A stretch of 64,000 nucleotides of DNA, taken from the NCBI RefSeq assembly GCF_021538675.1, contig NZ_JAJUKH010000001.1, positions 186,001 to 250,000 of the forward strand, given 5' to 3'. Of this stretch, positions 25,006-35,376 are shown piece by piece; the stretch's first letter is position 1, and every line of letters begins with the position of its first letter. The position numbers were made by a program, and so were the translations under genes. The DNA is from Paenarthrobacter sp. AR 02. GTDB taxonomy: Bacteria; Actinomycetota; Actinomycetes; Actinomycetales; Micrococcaceae. The notes under the pieces were generated by a model. That model was not told where the DNA came from. It saw only the letters and a list, made by a program, of their open reading frames with translations, and did no database searches.

Positions 25006-25977
25006 ATGAGTCACGCGCATCCGGAGAACTGGCCCGTCTTGATCGTCAACGGCGCGTTGGACGCCGAACTCCTCAAGGACTTCACCACCCTTGCTGCTGC
25101 GGCGGAGGAATCCGATGGGAATCCTCCGCTCTCGGAGCAGACCCTGGTGATGTTGCGCGGCGCCGACTCGGGTGAATCTTCCGTTCTGTCGTTCGCCATC
25201 TATGCCCCTGACGAGGATTCAGATCCGGCGACCGGAGAAGATCTGGCGGGGATCGCCGTCGTGGTTGAAGACCCCGACGGCAGCGGCGTGCTGGAGCTGG
25301 CGGTCCACCCGAGCTACCGCAACCAAGGGGTGGCGGGCCGGCTGCTGGCCGCGCTCCAGGAAAAGCGGAGCCTGGACGGCATCAGCGCCTGGTCCCACGG
25401 AAACCATGAAGCCGCTGCCGGGCTTGCCACCCGTTTCGGTTATCGGCCGGTGCGTGAGCTGTGGAAAATGCGGCTCATGTCTTCTGCTTCTGCACTGCCC
25501 GACGCCGGCCTTCCGGACGGGGTCTCGCTGCGCGCCTTCGTCCCGGGCCAGGATGAGCAGGCATGGCTCGACGCCAACCGGGCGGCGTTCTCACACCACC
25601 CCGAGCAAGGTTCGATGACTCTGGCGGACCTTGAGGCCCGCAAGTCCGAGGACTGGTTCGACCCCCAAGGCTTCCTGTTGGCCGCCAATGACGACGGTGA
25701 ACTGCTGGGCTTCCACTGGACCAAGGTCCATCCGCGGCAGGGTCCGCACCCGGCCATCGGCGAGGTGTATGTGGTGGGGGTGACCCCGGCAGCCCAAGGC
25801 ATGGGCCTCGGCAAGGCCCTTACCGTGGCCGGAATCACCTATCTCCAGGGGAAGGGCCTGCACGCTGTGATGCTTTACGTGGACGCCGACAATGAGGCTG
25901 CGGTAGCCCTGTATCAGAAGCTTGGCTTCGTTCGATGGGACACCGATGTCATGTACGGTCCGGTCGCCAAGGATTAA
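25006..25977 (+). CDS. mshD: Mycothiol synthase
   Basis: 323 residues of two GNAT domains, the typical MshD layout. The N-terminal, non-catalytic fold contains LELAVHPSYRNQGVAGRLLAAL; the C-terminal active fold has GEVYVVGVTPAAQGMGLGKAL and ends in DNEAAVALYQKLGF. MshD acetylates the cysteine of Cys-GlcN-Ins, the last step in mycothiol synthesis in the cytoplasm of actinobacteria. It is followed by ppk1 and mutT1, an order seen in related genomes. Confidence 0.95.
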   Translation: MSHAHPENWPVLIVNGALDAELLKDFTTLAAAAEESDGNPPLSEQTLVMLRGADSGESSVLSFAIYAPDEDSDPATGEDLAGIAVVVEDPDGSGVLELAVHPSYRNQGVAGRLLAALQEKRSLDGISAWSHGNHEAAAGLATRFGYRPVRELWKMRLMSSASALPDAGLPDGVSLRAFVPGQDEQAWLDANRAAFSHHPEQGSMTLADLEARKSEDWFDPQGFLLAANDDGELLGFHWTKVHPRQGPHPAIGEVYVVGVTPAAQGMGLGKALTVAGITYLQGKGLHAVMLYVDADNEAAVALYQKLGFVRWDTDVMYGPVAKD

Positions 25978-26067
25978 CCTGGTGCGAATGCCGGGACATC
26001 TTGGATTCGGGCACCCGAATTGCTTGTAATGTGGGAGGAAACCCTGTCCTGAGCTTAGGAGAAACCC

Positions 26068-28317
26068 ATGCAGCCGGACCCCGTCGGCACCGCCGGATCC
26101 ACCTCGAAGGGCGCTACGTTGCCTCCGCGCTTCGGATCATCGGAGGTCCCGGCCTCGCGTGCCACACAAGACCGCATCGATATTCCTGAGTTCGCACCAA
26201 GCCTGGAGCCTGAAGGGGACATCTCCCCGGACCGTTTCCTTGATCGCGAGCTGAGCTGGCTGGCGTTCAACTCCCGCGTCCTGGAACTTGCCGAAGATCC
26301 GGACCTTTACTTGCTGGAACGCGTCAATTTCCTCTCCATTTTTGCCTCCAACCTTGACGAGTTCTTCATGGTTCGCGTGGCTGGCCTCAAACGGCGTATC
26401 GCTACCGGGCTTGCCGTCCCGTCCCCCGCCGGGCTGAGCCCCATCGAGGTACTGGAGCAGATCGGCGAGGAGGCCCACAAGCTGCAGGAACGCCACGCGC
26501 GGGTCTTCGCTGAACAAATCCGCCCCGCCTTGGCCTACGAGCACATCCACATCATGCACTGGGATGAACTTGATGAGGATGCCCGCCACCGCATCAGCGC
26601 CATGTTCCAGGAGAAGGTCTTCCCCATCCTGACCCCGCTGGCCGTGGACCCCGCCCACCCGTTCCCCTACATCTCCGGGCTCTCCCTGAACCTTGCTGTC
26701 ATTGTCAGTAACCCGGTCAGCGAGAAGGAACTCTTTGCCCGTGTCAAGGTTCCGGACCAGCTCCCCCGGCTGATCTCCGTGGACGGTCCGCGTGCCGGCG
26801 CCATCCCCGGACGCGTGGCCCGGTTCATCGCCCTCGAAGAAGTTATTGCCGTGCACCTGGACAAGCTCTTCCCCGGCATGGAAGTCCTGGAGCACCACAC
26901 TTTCCGCGTCACCCGCAACGAGGACCTCGAAGTTGAAGAGGACGACGCCGAGAACCTCCTCCAGGCCCTGGAGAAGGAACTGCTGCGCCGGCGTTTCGGT
27001 CCTCCCGTGCGCCTGGAAGTCACCACGGACATCAACCCGAACATCAAGGCACTGCTCATCCGTGAACTCGGCGTCGAGGAGTCCGAGGTCTACTCCGTGC
27101 CGGCACCCTTGGACCTGCGTGGGCTGTCAGCGATCAGCGGCATCGATCGCGCCGACCTCCACTACCCCAAGCACGTGCCACACACGTCGCGGTACCTGAA
27201 CGAATCGGAAACGTCCAAGGCAGCCAACGTCTTTGCCGCGATGCGCCGCAGGGACATCCTGCTGCACCACCCGTACGACTCGTTCTCCACCTCGGTCCAG
27301 GCCTTTCTGGAGCAGGCTGCGGCGGACCCCAAGGTGCAGGCCATCAAGCAGACCCTGTACCGGACGTCCGGCGACTCCCCCATCGTGGACGCCCTGATCG
27401 ATGCCGCAGAGGCAGGCAAGCAGGCCCTGGCCCTGGTTGAGATCAAGGCCCGCTTTGACGAGCAAGCCAACATTTCCTGGGCACGGAAGCTGGAACAGGC
27501 AGGCGTGCACGTGGTCTACGGCATCGTCGGACTGAAGACGCACTGCAAGTTGTCGCTGGTAGTCCGCCAGGAGGTGGACGGCCTGCGCCGTTACTGCCAC
27601 ATCGGAACGGGCAACTACCACCCGCGCACCGCCCGGTACTACGAGGACCTGGGGCTGCTCACCGCCAACGAACAGGTCGGCGAAGACCTGTCCAAGCTGT
27701 TCAACCAGCTCTCCGGCTACGCGCCCAAGTCAACGTTCAAAAGGCTGCTGGTGGCGCCCCGCTCGGTGCGTGCCGGGTTGGTGGAACGGATTGAAACCGA
27801 AATCCGCAATGCTCGTGCAGGTATCCCCGGCCTGGTGCAGATCAAGGTCAACTCGATGGTGGACGAAGCGATCATCGATGCCCTGTACCGCGCCTCGCAG
27901 GCTGGCGTGAAGGTCGACGTCGTCGTCCGCGGTATCTGCTCGTTGCGTCCCGGGGTTCCGGGACTCAGCGAGAACATCACCGTCCGCTCCATCCTTGGCC
28001 GGTTCCTGGAACACTCCCGCGTATTCGCTTTCGGGAACGGTGGCGAGCCCGTGGTGTACATCGGTTCGGCCGACATGATGCACCGCAACCTGGACCGTCG
28101 TGTGGAGGCCCTGGTGCAGTTGGCAAGCAAGGAAGACATTACGACGGTCATGGACCTGATGCGACGCTACGTTGACGACGGAACAGCGAGCTGGCACCTG
28201 GACAACCAAGGCCACTGGACGCGTCATCACCTGGACGCCGACGGCAAACCGCTGTTGGATATGCAGTCATGGCTCCTGGAATCGCGTTCCCGGCAGCGAG
28301 CATCGGCACGGCGGTAG
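26068..28317 (+). CDS. ppk1: Polyphosphate kinase 1
   Basis: 749 residues, typical size. Synthesises and reverses long-chain polyphosphate using ATP. The N-terminal domain starts at [20 protein letters not shown]; the phosphorylated-histidine core has [24 protein letters not shown] and [19 protein letters not shown], both with conserved His and Arg. Reading frame and motifs show no break. GGAGAAACCC precedes the ATG. It overlaps or abuts the mutT1 gene, so the two are likely one operon. Confidence 0.97.
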   Translation: MQPDPVGTAGSTSKGATLPPRFGSSEVPASRATQDRIDIPEFAPSLEPEGDISPDRFLDRELSWLAFNSRVLELAEDPDLYLLERVNFLSIFASNLDEFFMVRVAGLKRRIATGLAVPSPAGLSPIEVLEQIGEEAHKLQERHARVFAEQIRPALAYEHIHIMHWDELDEDARHRISAMFQEKVFPILTPLAVDPAHPFPYISGLSLNLAVIVSNPVSEKELFARVKVPDQLPRLISVDGPRAGAIPGRVARFIALEEVIAVHLDKLFPGMEVLEHHTFRVTRNEDLEVEEDDAENLLQALEKELLRRRFGPPVRLEVTTDINPNIKALLIRELGVEESEVYSVPAPLDLRGLSAISGIDRADLHYPKHVPHTSRYLNESETSKAANVFAAMRRRDILLHHPYDSFSTSVQAFLEQAAADPKVQAIKQTLYRTSGDSPIVDALIDAAEAGKQALALVEIKARFDEQANISWARKLEQAGVHVVYGIVGLKTHCKLSLVVRQEVDGLRRYCHIGTGNYHPRTARYYEDLGLLTANEQVGEDLSKLFNQLSGYAPKSTFKRLLVAPRSVRAGLVERIETEIRNARAGIPGLVQIKVNSMVDEAIIDALYRASQAGVKVDVVVRGICSLRPGVPGLSENITVRSILGRFLEHSRVFAFGNGGEPVVYIGSADMMHRNLDRRVEALVQLASKEDITTVMDLMRRYVDDGTASWHLDNQGHWTRHHLDADGKPLLDMQSWLLESRSRQRASARR

Positions 28318-28325
28318 AGAAGCAG

Positions 28326-29294
28326 TTGAACAGCGATACCCCCGTGGCCGATCAAACAGATCACCCTGGCGAGTCGGTGGCCGTTGTTGCGGCCGGAGGC
28401 ATCCCCTGGCGGCTCAACAAGGGTGCCCTTGAGGTGCTCCTGATCCACCGGCCGCGCTACGACGATTGGTCCTGGCCCAAAGGAAAGCTCGACGCCGGCG
28501 AAACGGTTCCCGAATGCGCCGCACGCGAAGTCTGGGAAGAGATCGGGCTTCAGGCCACCCTGGGCATCCCGCTCCCACCCATCCACTACCACGTGGCTGC
28601 CGGGCTGAAGGTGGTCCGGTACTGGGCCATCAAGGTCAATGGTGCGCAGCTGCGCCCTGATGGGAAAGAGGTGGACAGCGTCATGTGGTGCACCCCGGAC
28701 CGGGCCGCCACATTCCTGAGCAACCCGAGCGACGTGGAGCCACTGGAATACCTTCAAAAGGCGCACGTCCGTGGCGAGCTGGACACGTGGCCTTTGATCC
28801 TGATCCGCCACGCCAAGGCAAAGCCCCGGTCCTCATGGACCAAGGCCGAAGGTGACCGGCCGCTGGCGGCAACCGGCCAGCGCCAGGCTGTGGCCGTCCA
28901 GCGCCTCCTTGGCGTGTGGAAGCCCCAGCGTGTCGTCACCAGCCCGTGGGTGCGGTGCGTCGCCACCATCGCACCCTACGCCAAAGCCAGTGGGGCCAAG
29001 GTGAAGCTGGTGGAAGCCCTCACGGAACACCACCATCAGCGCTCCCCCAAAAAGACTGCGGCCGCTGTTGAGTCGTTGTTCGACAAACAGGTGCCCATAG
29101 CTGTGTGCACGCACAGACCCGCACTGCCTACGGCTTTGAAGCAATTGGGACAGCACATGCCTTCGGCTTTGCGGGCAGTCCTGCCAAGCGCGGACCCGTA
29201 CCTGGCCCCCGGCGAGGTCATCGTGTGCCAGGTAGCGCGGGGGGCCGAACGGAAGATCGTCTCCGTGGAGCAGGTCAAACCCTTCGACGACTGA
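28326..29294 (+). CDS. mutT1: Nudix hydrolase fused to histidine phosphatase (MutT1 type)
   Basis: About 322 residues from a TTG at 28326; an ATG at 28269 would overlap ppk1 by 49 bases, and neither has a clear ribosome site. The N-terminal Nudix box is intact (GKLDAGETVPECAAREVWEEIGL), and the C-terminal half is a SixA/phosphoglycerate-mutase-like domain with the RHAKA motif (about residue 160) and a second His in CTHRPALPT. Mycobacterial MutT1 (Rv2985) has the same layout and sits beside ppk1 (Rv2984), and cleans oxidised nucleotides such as 8-oxo-dGTP. The same role is inferred here. Confidence 0.9.
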   Translation: MNSDTPVADQTDHPGESVAVVAAGGIPWRLNKGALEVLLIHRPRYDDWSWPKGKLDAGETVPECAAREVWEEIGLQATLGIPLPPIHYHVAAGLKVVRYWAIKVNGAQLRPDGKEVDSVMWCTPDRAATFLSNPSDVEPLEYLQKAHVRGELDTWPLILIRHAKAKPRSSWTKAEGDRPLAATGQRQAVAVQRLLGVWKPQRVVTSPWVRCVATIAPYAKASGAKVKLVEALTEHHHQRSPKKTAAAVESLFDKQVPIAVCTHRPALPTALKQLGQHMPSALRAVLPSADPYLAPGEVIVCQVARGAERKIVSVEQVKPFDD

Positions 29295-29365
29295 CGTATG
29301 ACTTGACCCCCGACTCATTGTGACGAATCGTAGGAACTTCGTTTCAAGGACTTGGGGGTCTTGTT

Positions 29366-31018
29366 GTGGTTGCAGTGCTGGGACCGGGTATCGGGGCTGT
29401 CGTGGTGTACCTGTTCCTTCGGATGCTGGTGTGGTCAAAGCCCGATGCCCGGTCCTTGGCCTCGCATGGGCTCTGGGTGGGAATCATCGGCTGGATGGCC
29501 AGCTCGCTCCAAGGGGCCATGAACGCCGGGATCCTGCCCGGAAACACGACCGTGCCGGCTGCTCAAGCAACTCCTGAACAGATCGGCACCGCCCTGGCAT
29601 GGCCCATCCTCGCCTGCCTCGCCATCCATGCCCTGGGCCAGTCCAGCTATCCAGCGGCCAAGGGGCAACGCAGGTTTACCGAACGCCCGGGCTGGGAGTT
29701 CCTCCCCCGACGGCTCGCTTGGACCACCACATCGATATTCGCCTTCACGGCCGTGGTCTTAGCGTGGGTTGCCACCCTTCCCGGACACACCCCGGTGGCC
29801 CCTTCAGCTACCCCGCCACAGTCCCAGGACGTCGACACCGGATACTACGGTCAAGGACAGGACGGCAGGATTCCGGGCTGGGAGCTGGCCGCGTGGCTCG
29901 GAGGCGCGCTGCTGGTTCTCGCCGCCGGCACCCTGCTGTTGCTGTGGTTGATCGGGCGCCGCCGCCAGCTGGAAGCGCTCGACGCCGACGACGACCGAAC
30001 ACTCCGTGGCATCGCAGCCAACCGCCTCCTGCGCACGGTGGCAACCATTGCGGCCGGCCTTGCCACCATTGCCGGGAATTTCGCGGCACAACCAGAAACC
30101 GGATCCGCGTGGCAATCGTCCTGGTTCAATGCCCTGGGCGTGGTCAATATGGCGGTACTGCTGGTGATGTTGTTGTGGCCGGTTCCCCGCTTGCCTTCGC
30201 TCTGCACTGCAGGGCAGTCCACCAGCGTATGGGCCATCCGTGCTCACCCTGGAACTCACGGAGCAGCCCGGCTAACCATCAGCATCGGCGTTGCGCTCGG
30301 CATGCTTGGAAGGCTGGCGGCCGCCGTGGGTTTCGTTGCAATGTACGCGCTGACCCAACCCCAAAATTCGTGGGTGGCACCCCTTGCGCTGGGGCTGGTG
30401 GCGGCATTCCTCCTGGCAACCATTTGGGGAGGAGACATTCTCATCGGACGAAATTACGGAACCCTGGAGGCACCCGTCAGGTGGCCGTTACGACCAGTAT
30501 CCCGCGGGCTGTCGTATTTCGCGTTGGCCAGTGCGCTGCTGTTCGTTGCGTCCCTCACCTTCGTCGTGGCCATCCACGCCGGGCAACCATTCGCTGCGGC
30601 GACATGGCCGGCTGCCGTAACCGGGACCTTGCTGGTCGCTGCGGCAGGTGCCGTTGCTATCCTTGCTGCCCGCCGACGTCGTGGTGTTCCCGAAGACGAC
30701 GGCGACACTGGCTTGGACGCCGCCCTGAGGGCAATCTCCATGTACCGCATCATCAGGACGTTGAGCGCCTACTGCCTCGGGCAATCGGCCCTTCTCCTCA
30801 TGACTTCAGGCGATGCCTGGTACCGGCTGTTCGTGCCCGCCACGGGGATCTATCCGCTCGCGCCAAGCCCCGCGGTTACCCTCGGAATGGTGCTGGCAGC
30901 GATCGCCGTCATTACCGCTGTGACCCCTGTTAGGGGACTTATCCAGGCTATTCCCCGCCCTCGACATGCCACCTCCGTGATGGCCAACCCGCCCCGGCAA
31001 AGTAAGCTGGACCCGTGA
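29366..31018 (+). CDS. Large multi-span membrane protein, unknown function
   Basis: About 550 residues from a GTG at 29366, with some 12 predicted membrane helices and short loops rich in Pro/Ala. [22 protein letters not shown] stretch between two helix groups and [13 protein letters not shown] are hydrophilic islands. No family recognised. The stop overlaps the thyA start as GTGA, so the gene is translationally coupled to thyA and folA downstream; whether that has meaning is unknown. Confidence 0.8.
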   Translation: MVAVLGPGIGAVVVYLFLRMLVWSKPDARSLASHGLWVGIIGWMASSLQGAMNAGILPGNTTVPAAQATPEQIGTALAWPILACLAIHALGQSSYPAAKGQRRFTERPGWEFLPRRLAWTTTSIFAFTAVVLAWVATLPGHTPVAPSATPPQSQDVDTGYYGQGQDGRIPGWELAAWLGGALLVLAAGTLLLLWLIGRRRQLEALDADDDRTLRGIAANRLLRTVATIAAGLATIAGNFAAQPETGSAWQSSWFNALGVVNMAVLLVMLLWPVPRLPSLCTAGQSTSVWAIRAHPGTHGAARLTISIGVALGMLGRLAAAVGFVAMYALTQPQNSWVAPLALGLVAAFLLATIWGGDILIGRNYGTLEAPVRWPLRPVSRGLSYFALASALLFVASLTFVVAIHAGQPFAAATWPAAVTGTLLVAAAGAVAILAARRRRGVPEDDGDTGLDAALRAISMYRIIRTLSAYCLGQSALLLMTSGDAWYRLFVPATGIYPLAPSPAVTLGMVLAAIAVITAVTPVRGLIQAIPRPRHATSVMANPPRQSKLDP

Positions 31019-31818
31019 GTATCCCCACCCCCTATGAAGACCTTCTACGCGACGTCATGGCCAACGGCACGCACAAGTCGGACCGCACCGGAACCGGGAC
31101 GCGCAGCGTCTTCGGCCGTCAGTTGAGGTTCGATCTTGCCGAAAGCTTCCCCCTCATCACCACCAAACGGGTTCACTTCAAGTCCGTGGCAGTGGAGCTT
31201 CTGTGGTTCCTCCGCGGCGACTCGAACGTGAAGTGGATGCAGGACCAGGGCGTCTCCATCTGGGACGAATGGGCGGATCAGGACGGCGAGCTCGGGCCGG
31301 TATACGGAGTCCAGTGGCGCAGCTGGCCCACTCCTGACGGTGGACATATCGACCAGATATCCGAGGTCATGAAGGGCCTGGCCAGCAACCCGGATTCACG
31401 ACGACACATTGTGTCCGCGTGGAACGTGTCCGAGCTCAAGGACATGGCCTTGCCACCATGCCATGCGTTCTTCCAGTTCTACGTGGCAGACGGCAAATTG
31501 TCCTGCCAGTTGTACCAGCGTTCGGCGGACACTTTCCTGGGCGTCCCCTTCAACATTGCCTCGTACGCCCTGCTGACGCTCATGGTCGCGCAGCAGTTGG
31601 GCCTCGAACCCGGTGAGTTCGTGTGGACGGGTGGGGACGTCCATGTCTACGACAACCACGTGGAGCAGGTTGCCGAGCAGCTCAGCCGCGAACCGTACGA
31701 ATACCCGCAGCTGAAGATCCTCCGCAAACCTGACACGATCTTCGACTACACCCTGGACGACTTCGAGGTTGTGGACTACCGCCACCACCCCACCATCAAG
31801 GCGCCGATCGCCGTATGA
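31015..31818 (+). CDS. thyA: Thymidylate synthase
   Basis: 267 residues, full length. Methylates dUMP to dTMP with methylenetetrahydrofolate. The active cysteine lies in [12 protein letters not shown]; nucleotide-binding RRHIVSAWN and the [16 protein letters not shown] segment are intact. The start is GTG 31015. Its stop overlaps the folA start (ATGA), coupling dTMP synthesis with regeneration of tetrahydrofolate. Confidence 0.98.
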   Translation: MSIPTPYEDLLRDVMANGTHKSDRTGTGTRSVFGRQLRFDLAESFPLITTKRVHFKSVAVELLWFLRGDSNVKWMQDQGVSIWDEWADQDGELGPVYGVQWRSWPTPDGGHIDQISEVMKGLASNPDSRRHIVSAWNVSELKDMALPPCHAFFQFYVADGKLSCQLYQRSADTFLGVPFNIASYALLTLMVAQQLGLEPGEFVWTGGDVHVYDNHVEQVAEQLSREPYEYPQLKILRKPDTIFDYTLDDFEVVDYRHHPTIKAPIAV

Positions 31819-32414
31819 GCACGCCTTCCGCCGACGTTCCCGCGCAACTCCCCGGCGTCATCTTTACCCAGGAGACGGCTGCCGCCCTGACCGGGATCGG
31901 AATGATCTGGGCCCAAACCAAGGCTGGCGTGATCGGCAAGGACGGCAGCATGCCGTGGCACTTGCCGGAAGATTTGAAGCACTTCAGCCAACTCACCACC
32001 GGTCACCCCGTCATCATGGGACGCAAGACCTGGGAGTCATTCCCCGCGAAGTACCGCCCCTTGCCAGGGCGCACCAACATCGTAGTGACCCGGAACGCTG
32101 AATGGGCCTCCACGCCAGAAGCAGAAGGTGCACTGGTGGTTTCCTCGCTTGACGAGGCCCTCCTGGAATCCCAGTTCGCGCCCGGCGGCCAGAAGGTGTG
32201 GATTATCGGCGGCGCAGAGATTTTCGAGCAGTCCATGAACCTCGCCAACCTTGCAGTGGTCACCATCATCGATGCCGACTTCGACGGCGACACTTTCGCG
32301 CCTGAACTCGGTGATGATTGGACTTTTGACACCATGGCGCCGGCCGAGGGCTGGCTCACCGCCAAAAATGGTACAAACTACCGGTTCACATCGTGGCGCC
32401 GGAACGAACGCTAG
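31815..32414 (+). CDS. folA: Dihydrofolate reductase
   Basis: 199 residues. Reduces dihydrofolate, the product of thyA, with NADPH. The usual DHFR motifs are present: [48 protein letters not shown] and [11 protein letters not shown]. The first 25 residues are an N-terminal extension relative to E. coli FolA (159 residues). Translation is coupled to thyA by a four-base overlap. Confidence 0.97.
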   Translation: MSTPSADVPAQLPGVIFTQETAAALTGIGMIWAQTKAGVIGKDGSMPWHLPEDLKHFSQLTTGHPVIMGRKTWESFPAKYRPLPGRTNIVVTRNAEWASTPEAEGALVVSSLDEALLESQFAPGGQKVWIIGGAEIFEQSMNLANLAVVTIIDADFDGDTFAPELGDDWTFDTMAPAEGWLTAKNGTNYRFTSWRRNER

Positions 32415-32424
32415 GAACGACTGC

Positions 32425-32646
32425 ATGCTGAAGAAACCCGAAACCCTGTTCGTGCTGGGCTACATGCTGCTGCCGCTCTTTGCCCTGATCTCCGCCATCG
32501 TGGGCCTGACGATGATCCTGGGCGGAAACAAGATCGTGGGCATCATCATCCTGGTGATCGTGACCCAGGTATTCACGTTTGGCTCATTCTTCGCCGTCCG
32601 GGCACGCAAAGCTGCTCTGGTTCAGGAGCATGAAGCCGGCAACTAG
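32425..32646 (+). CDS. Small two-span membrane protein
   Basis: 73 residues with two hydrophobic stretches (FVLGYMLLPLFALISAIVGLTMIL and IVGIIILVIVTQVFTFGSFF) and a charged tail. No family recognised. It starts 10 bases after folA with AGGAACGA upstream, so it is the last gene of the thyA-folA unit. Confidence 0.75.
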   Translation: MLKKPETLFVLGYMLLPLFALISAIVGLTMILGGNKIVGIIILVIVTQVFTFGSFFAVRARKAALVQEHEAGN

Positions 32647-32767
32647 CTTTCCAGCCGGAAGCGGGCGTGGAGGTTGGAACGGCCGCCTGGCCGGGTGTCG
32701 TCGTCGTGCGTCCCGCCCGTGACGTAACCAACAGCGGCAGTCCGCTCCGAAAGTTTAGACTTGGTGA

Positions 32768-33910
32768 ATGACTACAGCAGCTAATCCGTCCGTTGGACTG
32801 GTCGGTTGGCGTGGCATGGTCGGCTCCGTCCTGATGCAGCGCATGCAGGAAGAGAACGACTTCGCCAACATCAACCCGGTATTTTTCTCCACCTCGAATG
32901 CAGGAGGTGCCGCCCCGTCCTTCGCTGAGGGGGCAGGCAAGCTCGAGGATGCGTTCGATATTGAGACGCTGGCCAAGCTGCCTATTATTGTCACCGCCCA
33001 AGGTGGCGACTACACCAAGCAGGTTCATGGTGAACTCCGCAGCCGTGGCTGGGACGGCCTCTGGATCGACGCTGCTTCCACCCTGCGCATGAACGACGAC
33101 TCCATCATCGTGCTGGACCCCATCAACCGCGACGTCATAGACGCAGGCCTTTCCGGCGGGGTGAAGGATTTCATCGGCGGAAACTGTACGGTCTCCTGCA
33201 TGCTGATGGGCCTCGGCGGCCTCTTCAAGAACAACCTCGTGGAGTGGGGTACGTCCATGACGTACCAGGCCGCTTCCGGTGGCGGTGCCCGCCACATGCG
33301 TGAGCTCCTGAACCAGTTCGGCACCCTCAACAACGAGGTCAGCAGTGAACTGGAAGATCCCGCCTCCGCCATCCTGGAGATCGACCACAAGGTCCTCGCG
33401 GCACAGCGCACCGGCGTTGACGCCACCCAGTTCGGCGTCCCGTTGGCTGGCTCCCTGATTCCCTGGATCGATGCCGACCTCGGCAACGGCCAATCCAAGG
33501 AAGAGTGGAAAGCCGGCGTAGAAACCAACAAGATCCTCGGCACCGGAAACGGTACCGCCGGCAAGGACCACATCGCCATGGACGGTCTCTGTGTCCGCAT
33601 TGGTGCCATGCGCTCCCACTCGCAGGCACTGACGCTCAAGTTGCGTGAGGACCTGTCCGTCACCGAGATTGAAAACCTTCTGGCCAAGGACAACGAGTGG
33701 GCCAAGGTTGTTCCCAATACCAAGGAAGCCTCCATGGCGGACCTGACCCCGGTGGCTGCGTCCGGCACGCTGGACATCCCCGTGGGCCGTATCCGCAAGC
33801 TCGAAATGGGCCCGGAATACATCAGCGCCTTCACCGTGGGCGACCAGCTCCTGTGGGGTGCAGCCGAGCCGCTCCGCCGTATGCTCAACATCGCGACGGG
33901 CAAGCTCTAG
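32768..33910 (+). CDS. asd: Aspartate-semialdehyde dehydrogenase (E. coli type)
   Basis: 380 residues. Reduces aspartyl-phosphate to aspartate semialdehyde for lysine, threonine, methionine and peptidoglycan synthesis. The N-terminal NADP-binding [13 protein letters not shown] and the catalytic [17 protein letters not shown] (Cys140) and [16 protein letters not shown] segments match the proteobacterial (E. coli) class rather than the class common in Corynebacterium and Mycobacterium. Monocistronic, followed by a long hairpin that also forms the 3' end of the next gene. Confidence 0.96.
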   Translation: MTTAANPSVGLVGWRGMVGSVLMQRMQEENDFANINPVFFSTSNAGGAAPSFAEGAGKLEDAFDIETLAKLPIIVTAQGGDYTKQVHGELRSRGWDGLWIDAASTLRMNDDSIIVLDPINRDVIDAGLSGGVKDFIGGNCTVSCMLMGLGGLFKNNLVEWGTSMTYQAASGGGARHMRELLNQFGTLNNEVSSELEDPASAILEIDHKVLAAQRTGVDATQFGVPLAGSLIPWIDADLGNGQSKEEWKAGVETNKILGTGNGTAGKDHIAMDGLCVRIGAMRSHSQALTLKLREDLSVTEIENLLAKDNEWAKVVPNTKEASMADLTPVAASGTLDIPVGRIRKLEMGPEYISAFTVGDQLLWGAAEPLRRMLNIATGKL

Positions 33911-33932
33911 TACCCGCCCGCCCCGAACGTCG

Positions 33933-34958
33933 CTAACCCGCTGTTCTGTTGCTGCCCAGCAACGGAACAGCGGGTTTTCGACTTCCTGCCTTGGCCAAGG
34001 CGGTTTTGAGCAGACGCTCAACCTCCCAGGGCCTGCTGAGGTCTCCCCACTCGATCCTGATGACGTTCCAGCCCATTGCCATAAGGGCTTTCTCCCGCCG
34101 CCGCTCCTGGAATATGACGTCCTCAGTTGGTGCGTAGTCGAAGTACTTGGCTCGACCATCGAACTCAAGGATGAGCTTGTGGTCCCTCCAGCCGAAGTCT
34201 CCCCTGTAGGTTCCGGTGGGCGTCGTGACCTCTACCTGAAGGTCTGCGCCAACGATGCCGAGCCGGTCCAGAAGCGCACGTGTGCGCGTCTCCCCTACCG
34301 ATTCGGACCTCCCATCCATGGCGTCCAGGATCCGCCACAAGCGTCGGGCACCCCGCGTGATCGCTCCGGTGCTGAGGTAATTCCGCATAACCTGCGGATC
34401 AGCACCCTTTCGAAGAGCTTGGTCCGCGATGACCAGAGCCCGCTCAAAGTCCAAGGTCCGTGCACAGTCCACCACGGTGCGCTCAAGGCTGGTGATCGGG
34501 ATGGGCCTTTGCCAGGGGGCCAGCACCTCGACGATCTCAGTACCCGACAGCGGACCTCCGTGGGCCACAACATCGTCACCAGAGCTCCCCTGGGACGGGG
34601 AAAACGGTGTGGTCACGTGCACCTGGGCCCCACTGTCCCAAGGCGAGCATCCGTGCAAGCGGGCGGCACTGGCATGACTGTAGACACTGGTTGTCCGCGC
34701 ACCACGATGATGCGCCTCTATCCGCAGCAGGTCCTGTTCCCATGGCTTTCGCCGATGCCAATCCTGGGCCCTGACGTAGGCACCACGCCTAAGCCTGATC
34801 AGTTTCCCGGAGCGGACGCCAGTTGTGAGCACCCGATCACTAAAGCCGAGTCCGGACAAGTCTGCTGTTGTCGCTACCGGGGTGCCGGGCCAGAAGCGGG
34901 AGATGTGGTGGTCAAGTTTCTTTGTTTGCATCTGTCCATCGTCCGGGCGCGCGGACAT
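33933..34958 (-). CDS. AbiEi-like / DUF559-type protein
   Basis: 341 residues (or 332 from an ATG at 34931). The N-terminal part (about 28-150) resembles the AbiEi antitoxin-type winged helix (LRRGAYVRAQDW, SHASAARLHG). The C-terminal part (about 240-325) resembles DUF559, a PD-(D/E)XK endonuclease-like fold: YRGDFGWRDHKLILEFDGRAKYF gives the acidic D...E core, followed by RRREKALMAMGWNVIRIEW. A toxin or nuclease partner is not present. The last nine codons lie inside a hairpin shared with asd, and related repeats lie on the other side of the gene. No function has been shown for most members. Confidence 0.75.
   Translation of the reverse strand: MSARPDDGQMQTKKLDHHISRFWPGTPVATTADLSGLGFSDRVLTTGVRSGKLIRLRRGAYVRAQDWHRRKPWEQDLLRIEAHHRGARTTSVYSHASAARLHGCSPWDSGAQVHVTTPFSPSQGSSGDDVVAHGGPLSGTEIVEVLAPWQRPIPITSLERTVVDCARTLDFERALVIADQALRKGADPQVMRNYLSTGAITRGARRLWRILDAMDGRSESVGETRTRALLDRLGIVGADLQVEVTTPTGTYRGDFGWRDHKLILEFDGRAKYFDYAPTEDVIFQERRREKALMAMGWNVIRIEWGDLSRPWEVERLLKTALAKAGSRKPAVPLLGSNRTAG
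33935..33976. repeat. 19-bp inverted repeat between asd and the AbiEi/DUF559 gene
   Basis: Left arm 33935-33953 (AACCCGCTGTTC...) and right arm 33958-33976 are complementary at 18 of 19 positions with a four-base loop. The right arm contains CAACGGAACAGCGGG, which recurs in the repeat array on the other side of the gene. Confidence 0.85.
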
Positions 34959-35376
34959 AGCCCACCATGGGTCAGTTCCCGTATGTGGACAACCCCGACC
35001 AGCTCATCGGAGTCGGGGTGCCAGGGAGTGCGCCGGCATCCCGCTGCGTCGGCAAAGCCGTCGCCAACCCGCTCCAACGTCGCTGGCCAACAACGGAACA
35101 ACGGGCCAGCAACGGATTACCCGGCCCACGCCCAGACCTACCCCCGAGCCACGCCCACCGCCCCACCCAAACGCGTCGCCAACCCGCTCCCACGTCGCTG
35201 GCCAACAACGAATCAGCGGGCCAGCAACGGATCACCCGGCCCACCCCCCGAGCCACGCCCACCGCCCCACCCAAACCCGTCGCCAACCCGCTCCAACGTC
35301 GCTGGCCAGCAGCGGAACAGCGGGCCGGCAACGGACCACCCAGACCTACCCCCAGCAACGGAACAGCGGGCCGGCC
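34959..35376. repeat. Three tandem repeat units upstream of the AbiEi/DUF559 gene
   Basis: After about 100 bases of plain sequence, three degenerate copies begin with GTCGCCAACCCGCT at 35060, 35175 and 35279 (periods 115 and 104, last unit about 97). Each contains CGTCGCTGGCC...CGGGCC(A/G)GC, which can fold on itself. The third unit ends at the stop of the next gene. No coding sequence is credible here. Confidence 0.85.

Noticed and set aside
35038-35375. CRISPR array at the tandem repeats
   Set aside because: Only three long, degenerate units with no short repeat-spacer alternation and no cas genes.
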